A stretch of 64,000 nucleotides of DNA from Pseudomonadales bacterium (GTDB taxonomy: Bacteria > Pseudomonadota > Gammaproteobacteria > Pseudomonadales > UBA7239). The DNA lies in assembly GCA_028280345.1 (NCBI GenBank), contig JANQLY010000015.1, forward strand, positions 105,460 through 169,459, read 5' to 3'. Positions 17,601 to 26,201 of this stretch are shown here, piece by piece. Position numbers and translations under genes: made by a program. The notes beneath the pieces were generated by a model that did not search any database, had not been told where the DNA came from, and worked only from the letters and a program-made list of their open reading frames with translations. Positions within the stretch are counted from its first letter, which is position 1. The number at the start of each line of letters is the position of its first letter.

Positions 17601-18953
17601 GACAATGGCCGAGACCCGCTGGTACAGGATTATCAAATCGGTTCAGGTACTGCCCATAACTGTGCACTGACCGATGCCCCGGGAGGTGTCGAGTGCTGGG
17701 GTGATGATACGTATGGTCAGTCCACGCCACCGGCACTGAGTAACCCGGTACAGCTTTCTACCGGTGGCTACCACAACTGTGTAGTCGATGATACCGGTGT
17801 GGTGTGCTGGGGCGATAATACCCATGGTCAGCTAAACGTGCCGGCGCTGGTTAATCCGGTAGCCGCTTATGCCGGTGGCTTTAACAGTTGCGCACTGCAT
17901 GACAGTGGACTCGCCTGCTGGGGTGAAAATTCCTATGGCCAGAACTCGGTGCCAGGCCTGACGAATGTTCGGGAAGTTTCTGTGGGTGCTTACCATATCT
18001 GTGCGATTGATGATAATGGAGTTAGCTGCTGGGGAAATAATACCTGGGGACAAACCAGCGTACCTGGCGGCTTGACCAATCCGCGTTCCCTAAGTGCATC
18101 ACAATACAATACCTGTGTAATTGACGGTGTTGCTGGTGAAATATGCTGGGGCAATAACACCTACGGCCAGACTCTTGGTGCAGGCACTGCCGATGCCGCA
18201 CTGGTACGTTCGGGTACCAACTTTACCTGTTCATTGGAAAATGAAGTGATAACCTGTGTTGGGCTGGATAACTATGGACAGCTAATGGTACCCACGATTA
18301 CTTCACCGTGGACGATGGATAGTGGCAGTGACCATAGCTGTGCGATTGATAATACCGGTCAGGCGATCTGCTGGGGGCGTGATCTGTACGGTGCTGATGT
18401 CGATGTGATTTTGACTCTTGATCCGGATGGTGATGGGTTAATTACCCATACCGAAATAGGCTTGGGGACAAGCCCCGTTGATGCCGATAGTGATGATGAT
18501 GGCCTTGACGATTACGATGAGGTTAATGTTCACAATACTAACCCGCTTAATGCCGATAGTGATGGTGACAGTATTAATGACAGTGCCGAAATTGCAGCAA
18601 CAACCAACCCGCTATTGCAGGATACCGATGGTGATGGTTTAACTGACGGTATTGAAATCAATACCTTCGGTTCTGATCCGTTAAGTGCAACCAATGCAGT
18701 GCTGGATAGTGATGGTGATGGTATCAGTGATGTAAAAGAAATCGCGATTGGAACCAATCCGAACAGCGCGGATAGTGACGGCGATGGTTTAACGGATGAT
18801 GTGGAGCTGCTTACCTACTGTATTGATCCAAACAACCAGGATACCGATGGCGATGGCACACTGGATAATCTTGATCCGGAACCGGCTCCGGAAGCCTGTA
18901 CGATGCCGCTTAACGGTCAGTATAAAGGCATTGATTTTGGTGCCGGTCAATAA
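14673..18953 (+). CDS. Secreted RCC1-propeller / TSP3-repeat protein
   Basis: A 1426-residue exported protein with a clear signal peptide ending PAFA and a strong ribosome site (AGGAGGT at 14657-14663). It begins with a calcium-type repeat (DTDGDGLDD), then has three blocks of seven RCC1-like units of about 37 residues, at roughly 14930-15700, 16570-17330 and 17640-18400. Each unit contains HxCA...VCWG...GQ and so carries a Cys pair 8-11 residues apart, which could form one disulphide per blade. Seven units per block match one full beta-propeller each. Thrombospondin-3/EF-type aspartate-rich segments (DSDGLTNLQEY) join the blocks. There is no C-terminal membrane anchor. The protein should be rigid, calcium-stabilised and extracellular; its ligand is unknown. 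Confidence 0.85.
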   Translation: MRSTTFTAFLLLLLSCFFIGPAFAIDTDGDGLDDSVETNTGVYISPTDTGTDPNDPDTDNDTLPDGWEVTNSDPHNPLYFLGVGNSANHSCAKGDSGVVCWGNNISGATTVPALVNPVSVETGGTFSAHSCALDDTGVVCWGGNGYGQTNVPALTSPTVMSVGFRHTCAQDGNDAVCWGQNVAGEGQTYNLKSGIQLSAGGNHNCGLRASGGGIVECWGSDANGESTVPSLTTPTQVSAGNVHSCALDANGVSCWGSNTFGQTSVPSLTNPVQVSAGSLHTCALDDTGVVCWGNNSNGQSTPPTLVNPVVVNAGASHSCALDDTGVVCWGSDSSGQSTVPFTVDPDGDGMPSNFEVANGLDRLVDDSASDLDSDGLTNLQEYTLGTDPTMDADLDADGLSDADEVNIHGSDPNDTDSDDDGLNDFDEVTVHFTDPTLTDTDSDTMPDFYEVQNGLNPIVDDGGSDLDSDGLTNLQEYQNNTDPAVDDDKDSDGLSDADEILTYGSDPDDTDTDDDGLTDYDEAITYLTDPTLTDTDSDTMPDFYEVQNGLNPLADDSGSDLDSDGLTNLQEYQYGTDPAVDADADSDGLNDADEINVHNTDPFDADTDNDGLSDSGEVAVGRDPNTPDYDVGAGYFYSCALDDNIGSAHCWGDNTYGQTSVPALSNPVQISTGQYNACAIDDTGVVCWGDDSVGQLSGIPAMTNPTSVVVGGGHICAIDNGALNCWGLNTSGQATVPGGVINVTQVSVGSDHTCALYNGGNTLCWGSSGAGKTTIPSVNGVSLTATGWNHTCFIDLTGVVCWGSNSYGQITVPSLTNPVDLALGAGHSCAIDDTGVVCWGDNVSGQLNVPAMGTPLKITAYYDHTCALHSDGITCWGRDTYGESSGGNIVIDSDLDGMQNAYELLYGLNPFDNTDAAPDSDSDGLTNLQESTYNTNPFSADTDSDGVDDIDEINTHSTDPLDADTDGDTITDGFEIDNGRDPLVQDYQIGSGTAHNCALTDAPGGVECWGDDTYGQSTPPALSNPVQLSTGGYHNCVVDDTGVVCWGDNTHGQLNVPALVNPVAAYAGGFNSCALHDSGLACWGENSYGQNSVPGLTNVREVSVGAYHICAIDDNGVSCWGNNTWGQTSVPGGLTNPRSLSASQYNTCVIDGVAGEICWGNNTYGQTLGAGTADAALVRSGTNFTCSLENEVITCVGLDNYGQLMVPTITSPWTMDSGSDHSCAIDNTGQAICWGRDLYGADVDVILTLDPDGDGLITHTEIGLGTSPVDADSDDDGLDDYDEVNVHNTNPLNADSDGDSINDSAEIAATTNPLLQDTDGDGLTDGIEINTFGSDPLSATNAVLDSDGDGISDVKEIAIGTNPNSADSDGDGLTDDVELLTYCIDPNNQDTDGDGTLDNLDPEPAPEACTMPLNGQYKGIDFGAGQ
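15714..16550 (+). repeat. Three tandem copies of a 285-bp coding repeat
   Basis: Within the gene at 14673, the segment encoding DTMPDFYEVQNGLNP and the following calcium motifs recurs with a 285-base period (for example GACGGATACCGACAGCGA at 15983 and 16268), and a more diverged copy starts near 15714. Each unit is 95 codons with no frame change. Confidence 0.75.
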
Positions 18954-18989
18954 GTAACAAATGTTGTTTAATTAACAACTAAAGATAGA

Positions 18990-19017
18990 AGCCCTTGTTT
19001 TTTAGCAGGGGCTTTTT
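18990..19017 (+). terminator. Rho-independent terminator
   Basis: AGCCCTTG (18990-18997), 8-base loop, CAGGGGCT (19006-19013, one T-G pair), then five T. It lies between the RCC1-protein gene and the convergent tetR gene. Confidence 0.85.
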
Positions 19018-19026
19018 CTTTTTGGG

Positions 19027-19629
19027 TTACGCTTTATACTGCGCCAGAAATAACTCAATAAAAGCCTTTTTCAGCTTTTTCTCGCGCTTTTCCTCTACCG
19101 GGCCTTCAAGCACCGGGGGCCAGAAAAAGGTGCCGGCAAACAGTGACCAAAAGGCTTCTGCGGCAAGCTTCGGGTTTTTGACTTTGAGGCGACCATCCTT
19201 GTCCGCAGCTTTTAACCAGATGGCGAGACTATCTTCATGTGAATCTGAAAACTGAATCGCTCTTTCAGCCATATGGGGGTGGGTGATAAACACGCCGAGG
19301 GTGACACGCATCAGCCCGAGCCGTTTTGGATCCCGGGTTAGCATCATCTTTGACTCGGCAAACTCGCCGAGCTGTTTTTCAATGCTTGTTTCAGGATCAT
19401 ATTCGATGTTTTTGGCTTCATAGGCTTCTTCGAGAAAGCGGTTAAAGGCTTTTTCAATCAGGGCCTCTTTGCTCGGGAAGTGGTTGTAAACGGTTCTTTT
19501 CGAGGAGTTTGCTGCCGTGGCAATCAGGTCCATACTCGCGCGCTCATAGCCGTTTTCGATAAAAACATCGATGGCGGCATCGAGAATGGCATTGCGCTTT
19601 TGGCTGGTATCCCGGGGCTTTCTGGCCAT
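19027..19629 (-). CDS. TetR-family repressor (AefR-like)
   Basis: A 200-residue TetR-family regulator. Residues 10-60 form the helix-turn-helix domain (ILDAAIDVFIENGYERASMD, then SSKRTVYNHFPSKEAL), and the rest is an effector-binding domain with the layout of AefR-type regulators (FAGTFFWPPVL near the C-terminus). It is transcribed away from the SDR gene at 19799. The 169-base gap holds two matching palindromes, one over the regulator's own -35/-10 region and one over the -10 of the SDR gene, so it probably represses both. The inducer is not evident. Confidence 0.9.
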   Translation of the reverse strand: MARKPRDTSQKRNAILDAAIDVFIENGYERASMDLIATAANSSKRTVYNHFPSKEALIEKAFNRFLEEAYEAKNIEYDPETSIEKQLGEFAESKMMLTRDPKRLGLMRVTLGVFITHPHMAERAIQFSDSHEDSLAIWLKAADKDGRLKVKNPKLAAEAFWSLFAGTFFWPPVLEGPVEEKREKKLKKAFIELFLAQYKA

Positions 19630-19675
19630 AACTGTATCTATACCTTTACCTGTATCTATTACTTTAGATTGAAAA

Positions 19676-19709
19676 ATTATATTAAATTACACTAACGAGT
19701 GTAATTTAA
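19676..19709 (-). promoter_or_regulatory. TetR operator 1 over the tetR promoter
   Basis: A perfect palindrome: TTAAATTACACT (19682-19693), 4-base spacer, AGTGTAATTTAA (19698-19709). On the minus strand a -35 TTACAC and a -10 TATAAT (19681-19676) are 17 bases apart, and the palindrome covers the -35 and most of the spacer. Confidence 0.8.
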
Positions 19710-19710
19710 C

Positions 19711-19755
19711 TTGAAATCGGCTTTTGGTTAAACTACACTCACTAGTGTAATTTAA
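19711..19755 (+). promoter_or_regulatory. SDR promoter with TetR operator 2
   Basis: TTGAAA (19711-19716), 17-base spacer, TACACT (19734-19739). The -10 lies inside a second copy of the palindrome: TTAAACTACACT (19728-19739), 4-base spacer, AGTGTAATTTAA (19744-19755), one mismatch. The two operators are centred 46 bp apart. Confidence 0.75.
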
Positions 19756-19798
19756 CTCTGCCTGACTAACAAGGCTTCAACAGCCCCTGGAGGAAAAA

Positions 19799-20725
19799 AT
19801 GAATTTTGATCCGGATTCAATCGAGCGTCGAGAAGGTGAGGTGGCCATTGTCACGGGTGCAAATAGTGGCGTGGGTTTTGAGGTGGCTGTGGGGCTTGCC
19901 CGCATCGGCTGCACGGTTGTGATGGCATGCCGCAATATGGAAAAGGCACGGCTTGCAAAAGCAGAGATTCTGGCGAGAGAGCCCGAAGCCAAACTGGATA
20001 TTTTGCAACTGGACTTGTCGGACTATGCTTCGATAAAAGCTTTTGCAGAGGATTTCCGCTCACAATATGTTCAGCTCGATCTGCTTATCAATAATGCCGG
20101 GCTGCTGGATTATTCGTTGCAGATAAACAACAACGGTATCGAAAGGCAGTTTGCTACCAACCACCTGGGCCACTTTCTGCTAACGGCGTTGTTGATTGAT
20201 CTGATGCCGAACTCTTCGTCTTCCAGAGTTGTGTCTCTGAGCAGCCTTGCGCATAAAAAAGCGGAAATCTTTTTCGATGACCTCAATTGTGAGCAGCAGA
20301 CAAAATGGGATGCAGCTTATTGCCAGTCGAAACTGGCCTGCCTGATGTTTGCTGATGAGCTGCAAAGGCGTTTGCAACAGTCTGGTAGTAAAGTGCTATC
20401 GGTGTGTGCGCATCCGGGTGGTACGGATTCCGGACTGTTCGAGAATATGCCGAAGCTGCTCTATTACGCGATGAAAATCTTTGTTGGCCCTTTTATTCTC
20501 CACTCCAATGAGAGTGCGGCACGATCGATATTGATTGCAGCTTTGGGCAATGAAGTAAAAGGGGGAGAGTACTTTGGCCCACAAGGTTTCCTGGAAATGA
20601 AAGGCGCGCCAGGTATTGCCACAAGAACGGAATATTCGAAAGACGAAGCGGCAGCAAGTCGTTTGTGGGATATCTCCGAAACGATGACAGATCAAAAGTT
20701 CGACTTATTGTTAGATAAAGCTTGA
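19799..20725 (+). CDS. Short-chain dehydrogenase, retinol-dehydrogenase-like
   Basis: A 308-residue SDR of the retinol/WWOX-like type. The nucleotide site is TGANSGVG near residues 19-26, NNAG follows at about 99, and the catalytic pair is Y174 and K178 (YCQSK). The ribosome site GGAGG lies 7 bases before the ATG. SDRs of this group oxidise or reduce alcohols and ketones on lipophilic substrates with NAD(P). Its promoter overlaps the operator of the divergent TetR gene, which suggests substrate-induced expression. A small membrane-protein gene follows after 13 bases and is probably co-transcribed. Confidence 0.85.
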   Translation: MNFDPDSIERREGEVAIVTGANSGVGFEVAVGLARIGCTVVMACRNMEKARLAKAEILAREPEAKLDILQLDLSDYASIKAFAEDFRSQYVQLDLLINNAGLLDYSLQINNNGIERQFATNHLGHFLLTALLIDLMPNSSSSRVVSLSSLAHKKAEIFFDDLNCEQQTKWDAAYCQSKLACLMFADELQRRLQQSGSKVLSVCAHPGGTDSGLFENMPKLLYYAMKIFVGPFILHSNESAARSILIAALGNEVKGGEYFGPQGFLEMKGAPGIATRTEYSKDEAAASRLWDISETMTDQKFDLLLDKA

Positions 20726-20738
20726 GTGGGGTGAAGTG

Positions 20739-21143
20739 ATGAAACAGATTTCTCTTATCTATTGTTATTTACTAATCGCAAGCTCTATCGGTATGGCTTT
20801 GTGGGGCATATTCGGCTTTATTGAGTACTTTACCGGGCATGCTATTGTTATTCCGTTACAGAACCCCAACTTTCCGGCAGGCACCCAGTTTATTCATTGG
20901 TTTCTCATTACCTTATCCGGGCTGACCTTTCTGATTGGTTATTTCACGCGCTGGAAATATACGCCAAATGTCAAAGTGGTGATTTATGCCTGCCTCGCAA
21001 CGATGTGCTTTATTCAAACGTTTGATTTTATGGTTCGCGAAGATCGCTATATCAGTTATGTTCTCGAGGTGACAAATTATGTGATTGTTTCGCTTTATCT
21101 GTTCAAGTCACAAAGAATGCAGCAGAGATTTGGGCGGATCTAG
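20739..21143 (+). CDS. Small integral membrane protein, 4 helices
   Basis: A 134-residue protein of four transmembrane helices (near residues 7-30, 51-68, 78-96 and 103-121) and a basic C-terminus (KSQRMQQRFGRI). The ATG at 20739 is preferred over the adjacent GTG at 20736, since GGGGTGAAG lies just upstream. I do not recognise a family. It is co-directional with and 13 bases after the SDR gene, so it probably shares the TetR-controlled transcript. Confidence 0.6.
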   Translation: MKQISLIYCYLLIASSIGMALWGIFGFIEYFTGHAIVIPLQNPNFPAGTQFIHWFLITLSGLTFLIGYFTRWKYTPNVKVVIYACLATMCFIQTFDFMVREDRYISYVLEVTNYVIVSLYLFKSQRMQQRFGRI

Positions 21144-21154
21144 AAAGTGGGAAG

Positions 21155-21184
21155 CAGTCAGGTGGAACAATACTCACCTGACTG
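21155..21184. terminator. Hairpin between convergent genes
   Basis: Perfect 10-bp inverted repeat CAGTCAGGTG / CACCTGACTG with a 10-base loop, lying between two convergent genes. There is no clear T-run on either side. Confidence 0.5.
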
Positions 21185-21204
21185 GTTAACTTTGCACGAT
21201 TTAT

Positions 21205-21996
21205 TTAACGGCCGGTAAATTCCGGCTTTCTCTTTTCGGCAAACGCGGTGACCGCTTCTTTCATATCTTCGGTATGCACGGACAGGTGTTCCGCAGCCAC
21301 ACCAAAATCAAATACCTGAACCATCTGGGTTTTGAGCATCTGGTTGATTGCCATTTTGGTCCAGCGTACCGCAGCAATTGGCAGGCTCGCCACATGGGTG
21401 GCGTATTCCATTGCTTTATCCATAAGTTCATCGTGGGGCACGCAGTGGTTCACCAGACCCATATCAGCAGCTTCCTGTCCCGGTACCAGTTTGGCAGCCA
21501 TGAGTAATTCCTTGGCGCGGTGCTGGCCAATCAGCAGGGGCCAGATTAACGCGCCGCCGTCGCCACATACCAGGCCCATATTCACATGGGTATCGCCAAT
21601 TTTGGCTTTGTCCGACATAAAGGTCACATCGGCGAGCAGCGCAATTGTGGCGCCGAGGCCCGCAGCGGTGCCATTAATGGCAGAAATCACCGGAGCCTCG
21701 CAGTTGATCATTTCCTGCACAAGGTAGCGGGTGCCACGCAGTTGATCGATCGGGCGCTCATCCGGGTGGCCAAAGCCTTTTACGTCGCCACCGGCACAGA
21801 AGGACTTGCCCTCACCGGTAATAATGATCGCGCCCACATCCCGGTCTACGCCGATTTCGCGGAAGATGCTCTCGAGCCCCACGTGCATGTCGTAGTTCAC
21901 GGCATTGTGCACCTCGGGTCGGTTCAGCGTGATAATCGCCACACGATCCTTGATCTCTACTTTCAGGTGCTGGTCATTATATTTTGAGTAATCCAC
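21205..21996 (-). CDS. Enoyl-CoA hydratase/isomerase family protein
   Basis: A 263-residue crotonase-fold enzyme. The GTG at 21996 is chosen because GGAGAG lies 8-13 bases upstream; a TTG at 22014 is the only further start. The oxyanion-hole segments are SFCAGGDVKGF and NGTAAGLGATIAL. The position of the second catalytic glutamate of classical hydratases reads GLVCGDGGAL, so this is more likely an isomerase or a specialised member than a standard hydratase. The C-terminus (FAEKRKPEFTGR) is typical. A perfect 30-bp palindrome lies about 85-115 bases upstream and is a probable operator, linking the gene to the acyl-CoA dehydrogenase promoter at 29120. Confidence 0.85.
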   Translation of the reverse strand: MDYSKYNDQHLKVEIKDRVAIITLNRPEVHNAVNYDMHVGLESIFREIGVDRDVGAIIITGEGKSFCAGGDVKGFGHPDERPIDQLRGTRYLVQEMINCEAPVISAINGTAAGLGATIALLADVTFMSDKAKIGDTHVNMGLVCGDGGALIWPLLIGQHRAKELLMAAKLVPGQEAADMGLVNHCVPHDELMDKAMEYATHVASLPIAAVRWTKMAINQMLKTQMVQVFDFGVAAEHLSVHTEDMKEAVTAFAEKRKPEFTGR

Positions 21997-22079
21997 TGCT
22001 ATAGCTCTCCGCAAAATTGGTTTGAGGGTGTATATTGCCTATCAGAATCTTTTCAAGTCAATCAGTATGACATACAATA

Positions 22080-22109
22080 TTTTTTACCAGACAGCTGTCT
22101 GGTAAAAAA
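22080..22109. promoter_or_regulatory. 30-bp perfect palindrome, operator type CAGACA-N2-TGTCTG
   Basis: TTTTTTACCAGACAG joined directly to its reverse complement. The core CAGACA (22088-22093), GC, TGTCTG (22096-22101) recurs at 29120-29133 and, with one change, at 56977-56990. It lies between the divergent enoyl-CoA hydratase and gcvT genes. Confidence 0.75.
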
Positions 22110-22208
22110 GGTCCTGGGAAGGTCGCGAATGTCAGGTTAGGGCCACATAAGGTATGTCGGACTGTGACGGCTGGCAACAGTTACAGGGACATTAGTCGGG
22201 GGGAAACC

Positions 22209-23318
22209 TTGAAAAAAACGCCGCTCTACCACTGGCATCAGGCCCGTGGCGCCAAAATGGTACCGTTTGCCGGCTTTGATATGCCGGTGCAATACGCTGG
22301 GGGCATTCTCAGAGAGCATGAGCATACCCGTAATGCGGCGAGTCTGTTTGATGTGTCCCATATGGGGCAGATTGAAATCAGTGGCCCGAATGCCTGCGAG
22401 GAACTGGAACGCCTGGTGCCGCTCAATCTTGAAATACTCTCCTTAAGTGAAATGGCCTATACCGTGTTGCCGAATGAGCAGGGGGGCTGTGTTGACGATC
22501 TGATTGTAACGCGTCGCAACCGCGACAATTTTCTGCTTGTTGTGAATGCGGGCAGCAAGGGGCGGGTACTTGAGCATTTGTCGAATGAGCTGGAAACCAG
22601 CCCGATGCATATTCTCAATGATCAGGCGCTATTGGCCTTGCAAGGACCGGGCGCGCTCAATGCATTATTGGGAATTTTTCCGACGGAAATTGCTGATCTG
22701 GATTTTATGAACGGCATGCTCGTGAAATACCAGCAGATGGAGTGCTTTCTGTCTCGCTCCGGTTACACCGGGGAAGACGGTTTTGAGCTGGCTGTAGCAT
22801 CGCTACATGCACCGCGTTATGCCGATATCCTGGCTGAGTTGCCCGGCGTTGAACCGGCGGGACTCGGTGCGCGTGATTCCCTGCGCCTGGAAGCGGGGCT
22901 GTGTCTGTATGGCCATGAGCTGAATGAAACAACCACACTGGTGGAAGCGGGGTTGGGCTGGACGGTAAGCCCGAGTCGTCGCAAAGGGGGGAAAAAGGAA
23001 GGTGGCTTTATTGGTAGCGATGTGATTCTTGCACAATTGGAAGACGGCGCACCGCGACAGCGAGTGGGCTTGAAAGTGCAAGGTAAAGCGCCAATACGTG
23101 AAGGTGCGTCATTGTACGATAGCAGCGGGCAATCAGTGGGTGAAGTTACCAGTGGCACGTTTGGGCCCTCACTTGGAGTGCCGATTGCCATGGCTTATGT
23201 GGACGCGGCTTGCAGTGGTGTCGGCAGCAAGTTGAATACCGAGTTACGTGGCAAGACTATTGAACTGGAAGTGGTTGCTCTGCCGTTTGTAAAACACCAA
23301 TACCATCATCGGGGGTAG
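22209..23318 (+). CDS. gcvT: Aminomethyltransferase (glycine cleavage T protein)
   Basis: A 369-residue T protein, which takes the aminomethyl group from lipoylated H protein and makes methylene-tetrahydrofolate and ammonia. The TTG at 22209 is chosen because GGGGGGAAA precedes it closely; a GTG at 22164 would add 15 residues. Family features are [20 protein letters not shown] at the start, DVSHMGQI, the folate-site segment [13 protein letters not shown] and [10 protein letters not shown]. The length is normal for GcvT. gcvP follows after 4 bases, so the two are translated together. No gcvH lies between them as in many gammaproteobacteria. Confidence 0.93.
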   Translation: MKKTPLYHWHQARGAKMVPFAGFDMPVQYAGGILREHEHTRNAASLFDVSHMGQIEISGPNACEELERLVPLNLEILSLSEMAYTVLPNEQGGCVDDLIVTRRNRDNFLLVVNAGSKGRVLEHLSNELETSPMHILNDQALLALQGPGALNALLGIFPTEIADLDFMNGMLVKYQQMECFLSRSGYTGEDGFELAVASLHAPRYADILAELPGVEPAGLGARDSLRLEAGLCLYGHELNETTTLVEAGLGWTVSPSRRKGGKKEGGFIGSDVILAQLEDGAPRQRVGLKVQGKAPIREGASLYDSSGQSVGEVTSGTFGPSLGVPIAMAYVDAACSGVGSKLNTELRGKTIELEVVALPFVKHQYHHRG

Positions 23319-23322
23319 ATCC

Positions 23323-26181
23323 ATGAGTGTTGATCCTGAACTGGCCAGCCTCAGTGAGGCGTTTTCGTTACGACATATTGGCCCGAATACTCAGGATCAA
23401 CAACAGATGCTGGCCAGCCTTGGCTATGAGAATCTGCAAACCCTGATTGACGATGTCGTGCCTGCGAGTATTCGCCGTCAGCAGCCGCTACAACTGGATG
23501 CGGTACTCACCGAACATCAGACCCTGCGCAAGCTCAAGGCGATCTCGAAAAAGAACAAGGTGTTTCGCTCCTGTATTGGCCAAGGTTATTACAACTGTTA
23601 TCTGCCGCCGGTCATTCAACGAAATATTCTGGAGAACCCGGCCTGGTATACCGCCTATACCCCTTACCAGCCGGAAATATCCCAGGGGCGCCTTGAGGCA
23701 TTGATCAATTACCAGACCATGGTGACGGATTTGACCGGGCTGGATATTGCCAATGCGTCGATGCTTGATGAAGCTACTGCCGCAGCCGAGGCGATGATGA
23801 TGTGTCGGCGTATGAGCAAACACTCATCGCAGCGTTGTTTTGTGGATCAGCAATGTTTCCCTCAGACCATTGATATTCTGAAAACCCGTGCCGAGCCACT
23901 CGGTATTGAAATTGTTGTCGGTGATCCGCTTGCGGAGCTGACGGCAGATGATTGTTTTGCTGCCATCTTTCAATACCCTGGAGCCAACGGTGAAGTGCGG
24001 GATTATTCCAGGCAGATAAAACAACTGCATGAGCACAAAGCGCTCGCAGTAGTGGCCGCTGATTTGCTGGCCTTGCAGCTGCTGGTTTCTCCGGGGCAAC
24101 AGGGTGCGGATATTGCTGTGGGTTCTACGCAGCGTTTTGGTGTGCCGTTAGGTTTTGGTGGGCCACACGCGGGTTATATTGCGTGCCGTGACAAACTGAA
24201 GCGTACCTTGCCCGGGCGTTTGGTGGGTGCTTCCCAGGATAGTCAGGGTAATCCCGCCTATCGTTTGGCCTTGCAAACCCGCGAGCAACATATCCGCCGT
24301 GAAAAAGCTACGAGTAATATCTGTACGGCGCAGGTCTTGCTCGCAGTGATTGCGGGCATGTATGCGGTGTATCACGGGCCGGAAGGGTTGAAACGTATTG
24401 CTCAGCGCACTCATCGTTTAACGACTATGCTTGCGAGCGGCGTACAACAGTTAAATCTGAAACTGCAAAATACCTGTTTCTTCGATACCTTGACGATAGA
24501 GACCGGCAGCCAAACCGCAGCGATTCACCGCCGTGCACGGGACCGCGGTTTTAATCTGCGCGAAGTAGATGAGCATCATGTTGGTATTTCCCTCGACGAG
24601 ACCGCCACGGAAACAGCTGTGGATCAGTTATTGCAGGTACTCAATATCCGCAGTTTGCCGCTTGGTAAATTAAACGCGGAAACACCGTTAACCACAGAAT
24701 TGATGCGCACCGATGCGGTGTTGCAACATCCGGTGTTTAATCGTTATCGCTCGGAAACAGAAATGCAGCGTTATATTCGCTATTTATCGGATAAGGACCT
24801 TGCGCTGGACCGTGCGATGATTCCGCTCGGTTCTTGCACGATGAAACTTAACGCTGCTTCAGAGATGACCCCGATTACCTGGGCCGAGTTTGCGTTTATT
24901 CATCCGTTTGCACCGCGGGAACAGGTGGCCGGTTATTTGCAGTTGATTGATGAGCTTGAACATATGCTCTGTGACTGCACCGGTTACGATGCAGTATCGC
25001 TGCAACCCAATGCGGGTTCCCAGGGGGAGTATGCCGGCTTGCTCGCGATTCGCGCCTATCATCAAAGCCGCGGTGAGCAACGTGATGTCTGTCTGATTCC
25101 ATCTTCAGCACACGGCACGAACCCTGCTTCAGCACAGATGTGTGGAATGAAAGTCGTGGTGGTGAAATGTGACAGCGACGGTAATATCGATCTCGCTGAC
25201 CTCACAGAAAAAGCTGAAGAACATAAAGATGACCTTGCTGCGCTAATGATTACCTATCCCTCTACACACGGTGTGTTTGAACACCATGTACGCGAGGTTT
25301 GTGCTGTAGTACATGATCACGGTGGGCAGGTGTATATCGACGGTGCGAATCTCAATGCAATGGTGGGCTTGTGTGAGCCAGGTAAATTCGGCGGTGATGT
25401 ATCCCATTTGAATTTACACAAAACCTTTGCGATCCCCCATGGTGGTGGCGGGCCCGGCATTGGTCCGGTGGCGGCGAAAGAACATCTGCGGGAATTTTTG
25501 CCGGGTCATGCGCTTGATCACGGTGTGGTTAAGTTTAAAGGTGCGCCGGTATCTGCCACGGCATTTGGCAGTGCCGGTGTACTGCCAATTAGCTGGATGT
25601 ATATCTCGTTGATGGGGGACGAAGGTTTAACCCGCGCGAGTGAGGTGGCGATTCTCAGTGCGAACTATATTGCCAAACAACTCGAAGACGACTATCCGAT
25701 TCTTTACAAGGGAGAATCGGGTCTGGTGGCACACGAATGTATTGTGGATTTGCGTCCGTTAAAAGAACAAACCGGTATCAGTGAGGAAGACGTGTGCAAA
25801 CGGTTGATTGACTACGGCTTTCACGCACCGACTATGTCGTTTCCGGTGCCGGGCACATTGATGATAGAGCCTACAGAGAGTGAATCAAAGGCGGAGCTCG
25901 ATCGTTTTATTATGGCAATGAAACAGATCAAACAGGAAGTCAATGCGATTGTGAGCGGTGAGCTTGATCGCGAGGATAATCCGTTAAAGAACGCTCCGCA
26001 CAATATGATTATGGTGACTGCGGATGACTGGTCACACCAGTACAGTCGGGAGCAGGCGGCTTATCCGGTGGTTTCGCTAAAACAGAACAAATACTGGAGC
26101 CCGGTGGGTCGTATCGACAATGTCTATGGTGATCGCAATTTGTTTTGTTCCTGTTTGCCCGTTGATGAGTATCAGGATTAA
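23323..26181 (+). CDS. gcvP: Glycine dehydrogenase (decarboxylating), P protein
   Basis: A 952-residue homodimer-type P protein that decarboxylates glycine with pyridoxal phosphate and passes the aminomethyl group to H protein. The N-terminal [17 protein letters not shown] and the cofactor lysine K700 ([18 protein letters not shown]) are standard, as is [12 protein letters not shown]. Length fits the one-chain form. The ATG at 23323 lies 4 bases after gcvT. The required H protein gene is not in this window, so lipoyl H protein must come from another locus. Confidence 0.95.
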   Translation: MSVDPELASLSEAFSLRHIGPNTQDQQQMLASLGYENLQTLIDDVVPASIRRQQPLQLDAVLTEHQTLRKLKAISKKNKVFRSCIGQGYYNCYLPPVIQRNILENPAWYTAYTPYQPEISQGRLEALINYQTMVTDLTGLDIANASMLDEATAAAEAMMMCRRMSKHSSQRCFVDQQCFPQTIDILKTRAEPLGIEIVVGDPLAELTADDCFAAIFQYPGANGEVRDYSRQIKQLHEHKALAVVAADLLALQLLVSPGQQGADIAVGSTQRFGVPLGFGGPHAGYIACRDKLKRTLPGRLVGASQDSQGNPAYRLALQTREQHIRREKATSNICTAQVLLAVIAGMYAVYHGPEGLKRIAQRTHRLTTMLASGVQQLNLKLQNTCFFDTLTIETGSQTAAIHRRARDRGFNLREVDEHHVGISLDETATETAVDQLLQVLNIRSLPLGKLNAETPLTTELMRTDAVLQHPVFNRYRSETEMQRYIRYLSDKDLALDRAMIPLGSCTMKLNAASEMTPITWAEFAFIHPFAPREQVAGYLQLIDELEHMLCDCTGYDAVSLQPNAGSQGEYAGLLAIRAYHQSRGEQRDVCLIPSSAHGTNPASAQMCGMKVVVVKCDSDGNIDLADLTEKAEEHKDDLAALMITYPSTHGVFEHHVREVCAVVHDHGGQVYIDGANLNAMVGLCEPGKFGGDVSHLNLHKTFAIPHGGGGPGIGPVAAKEHLREFLPGHALDHGVVKFKGAPVSATAFGSAGVLPISWMYISLMGDEGLTRASEVAILSANYIAKQLEDDYPILYKGESGLVAHECIVDLRPLKEQTGISEEDVCKRLIDYGFHAPTMSFPVPGTLMIEPTESESKAELDRFIMAMKQIKQEVNAIVSGELDREDNPLKNAPHNMIMVTADDWSHQYSREQAAYPVVSLKQNKYWSPVGRIDNVYGDRNLFCSCLPVDEYQD

Positions 26182-26201
26182 TCGGTTAACTACTTTTCTT
26201 T

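Noticed and set aside
22015..22208. Glycine riboswitch before gcvT
   Set aside because: The space is short and filled by a perfect palindrome; I see no pair of glycine aptamer cores.
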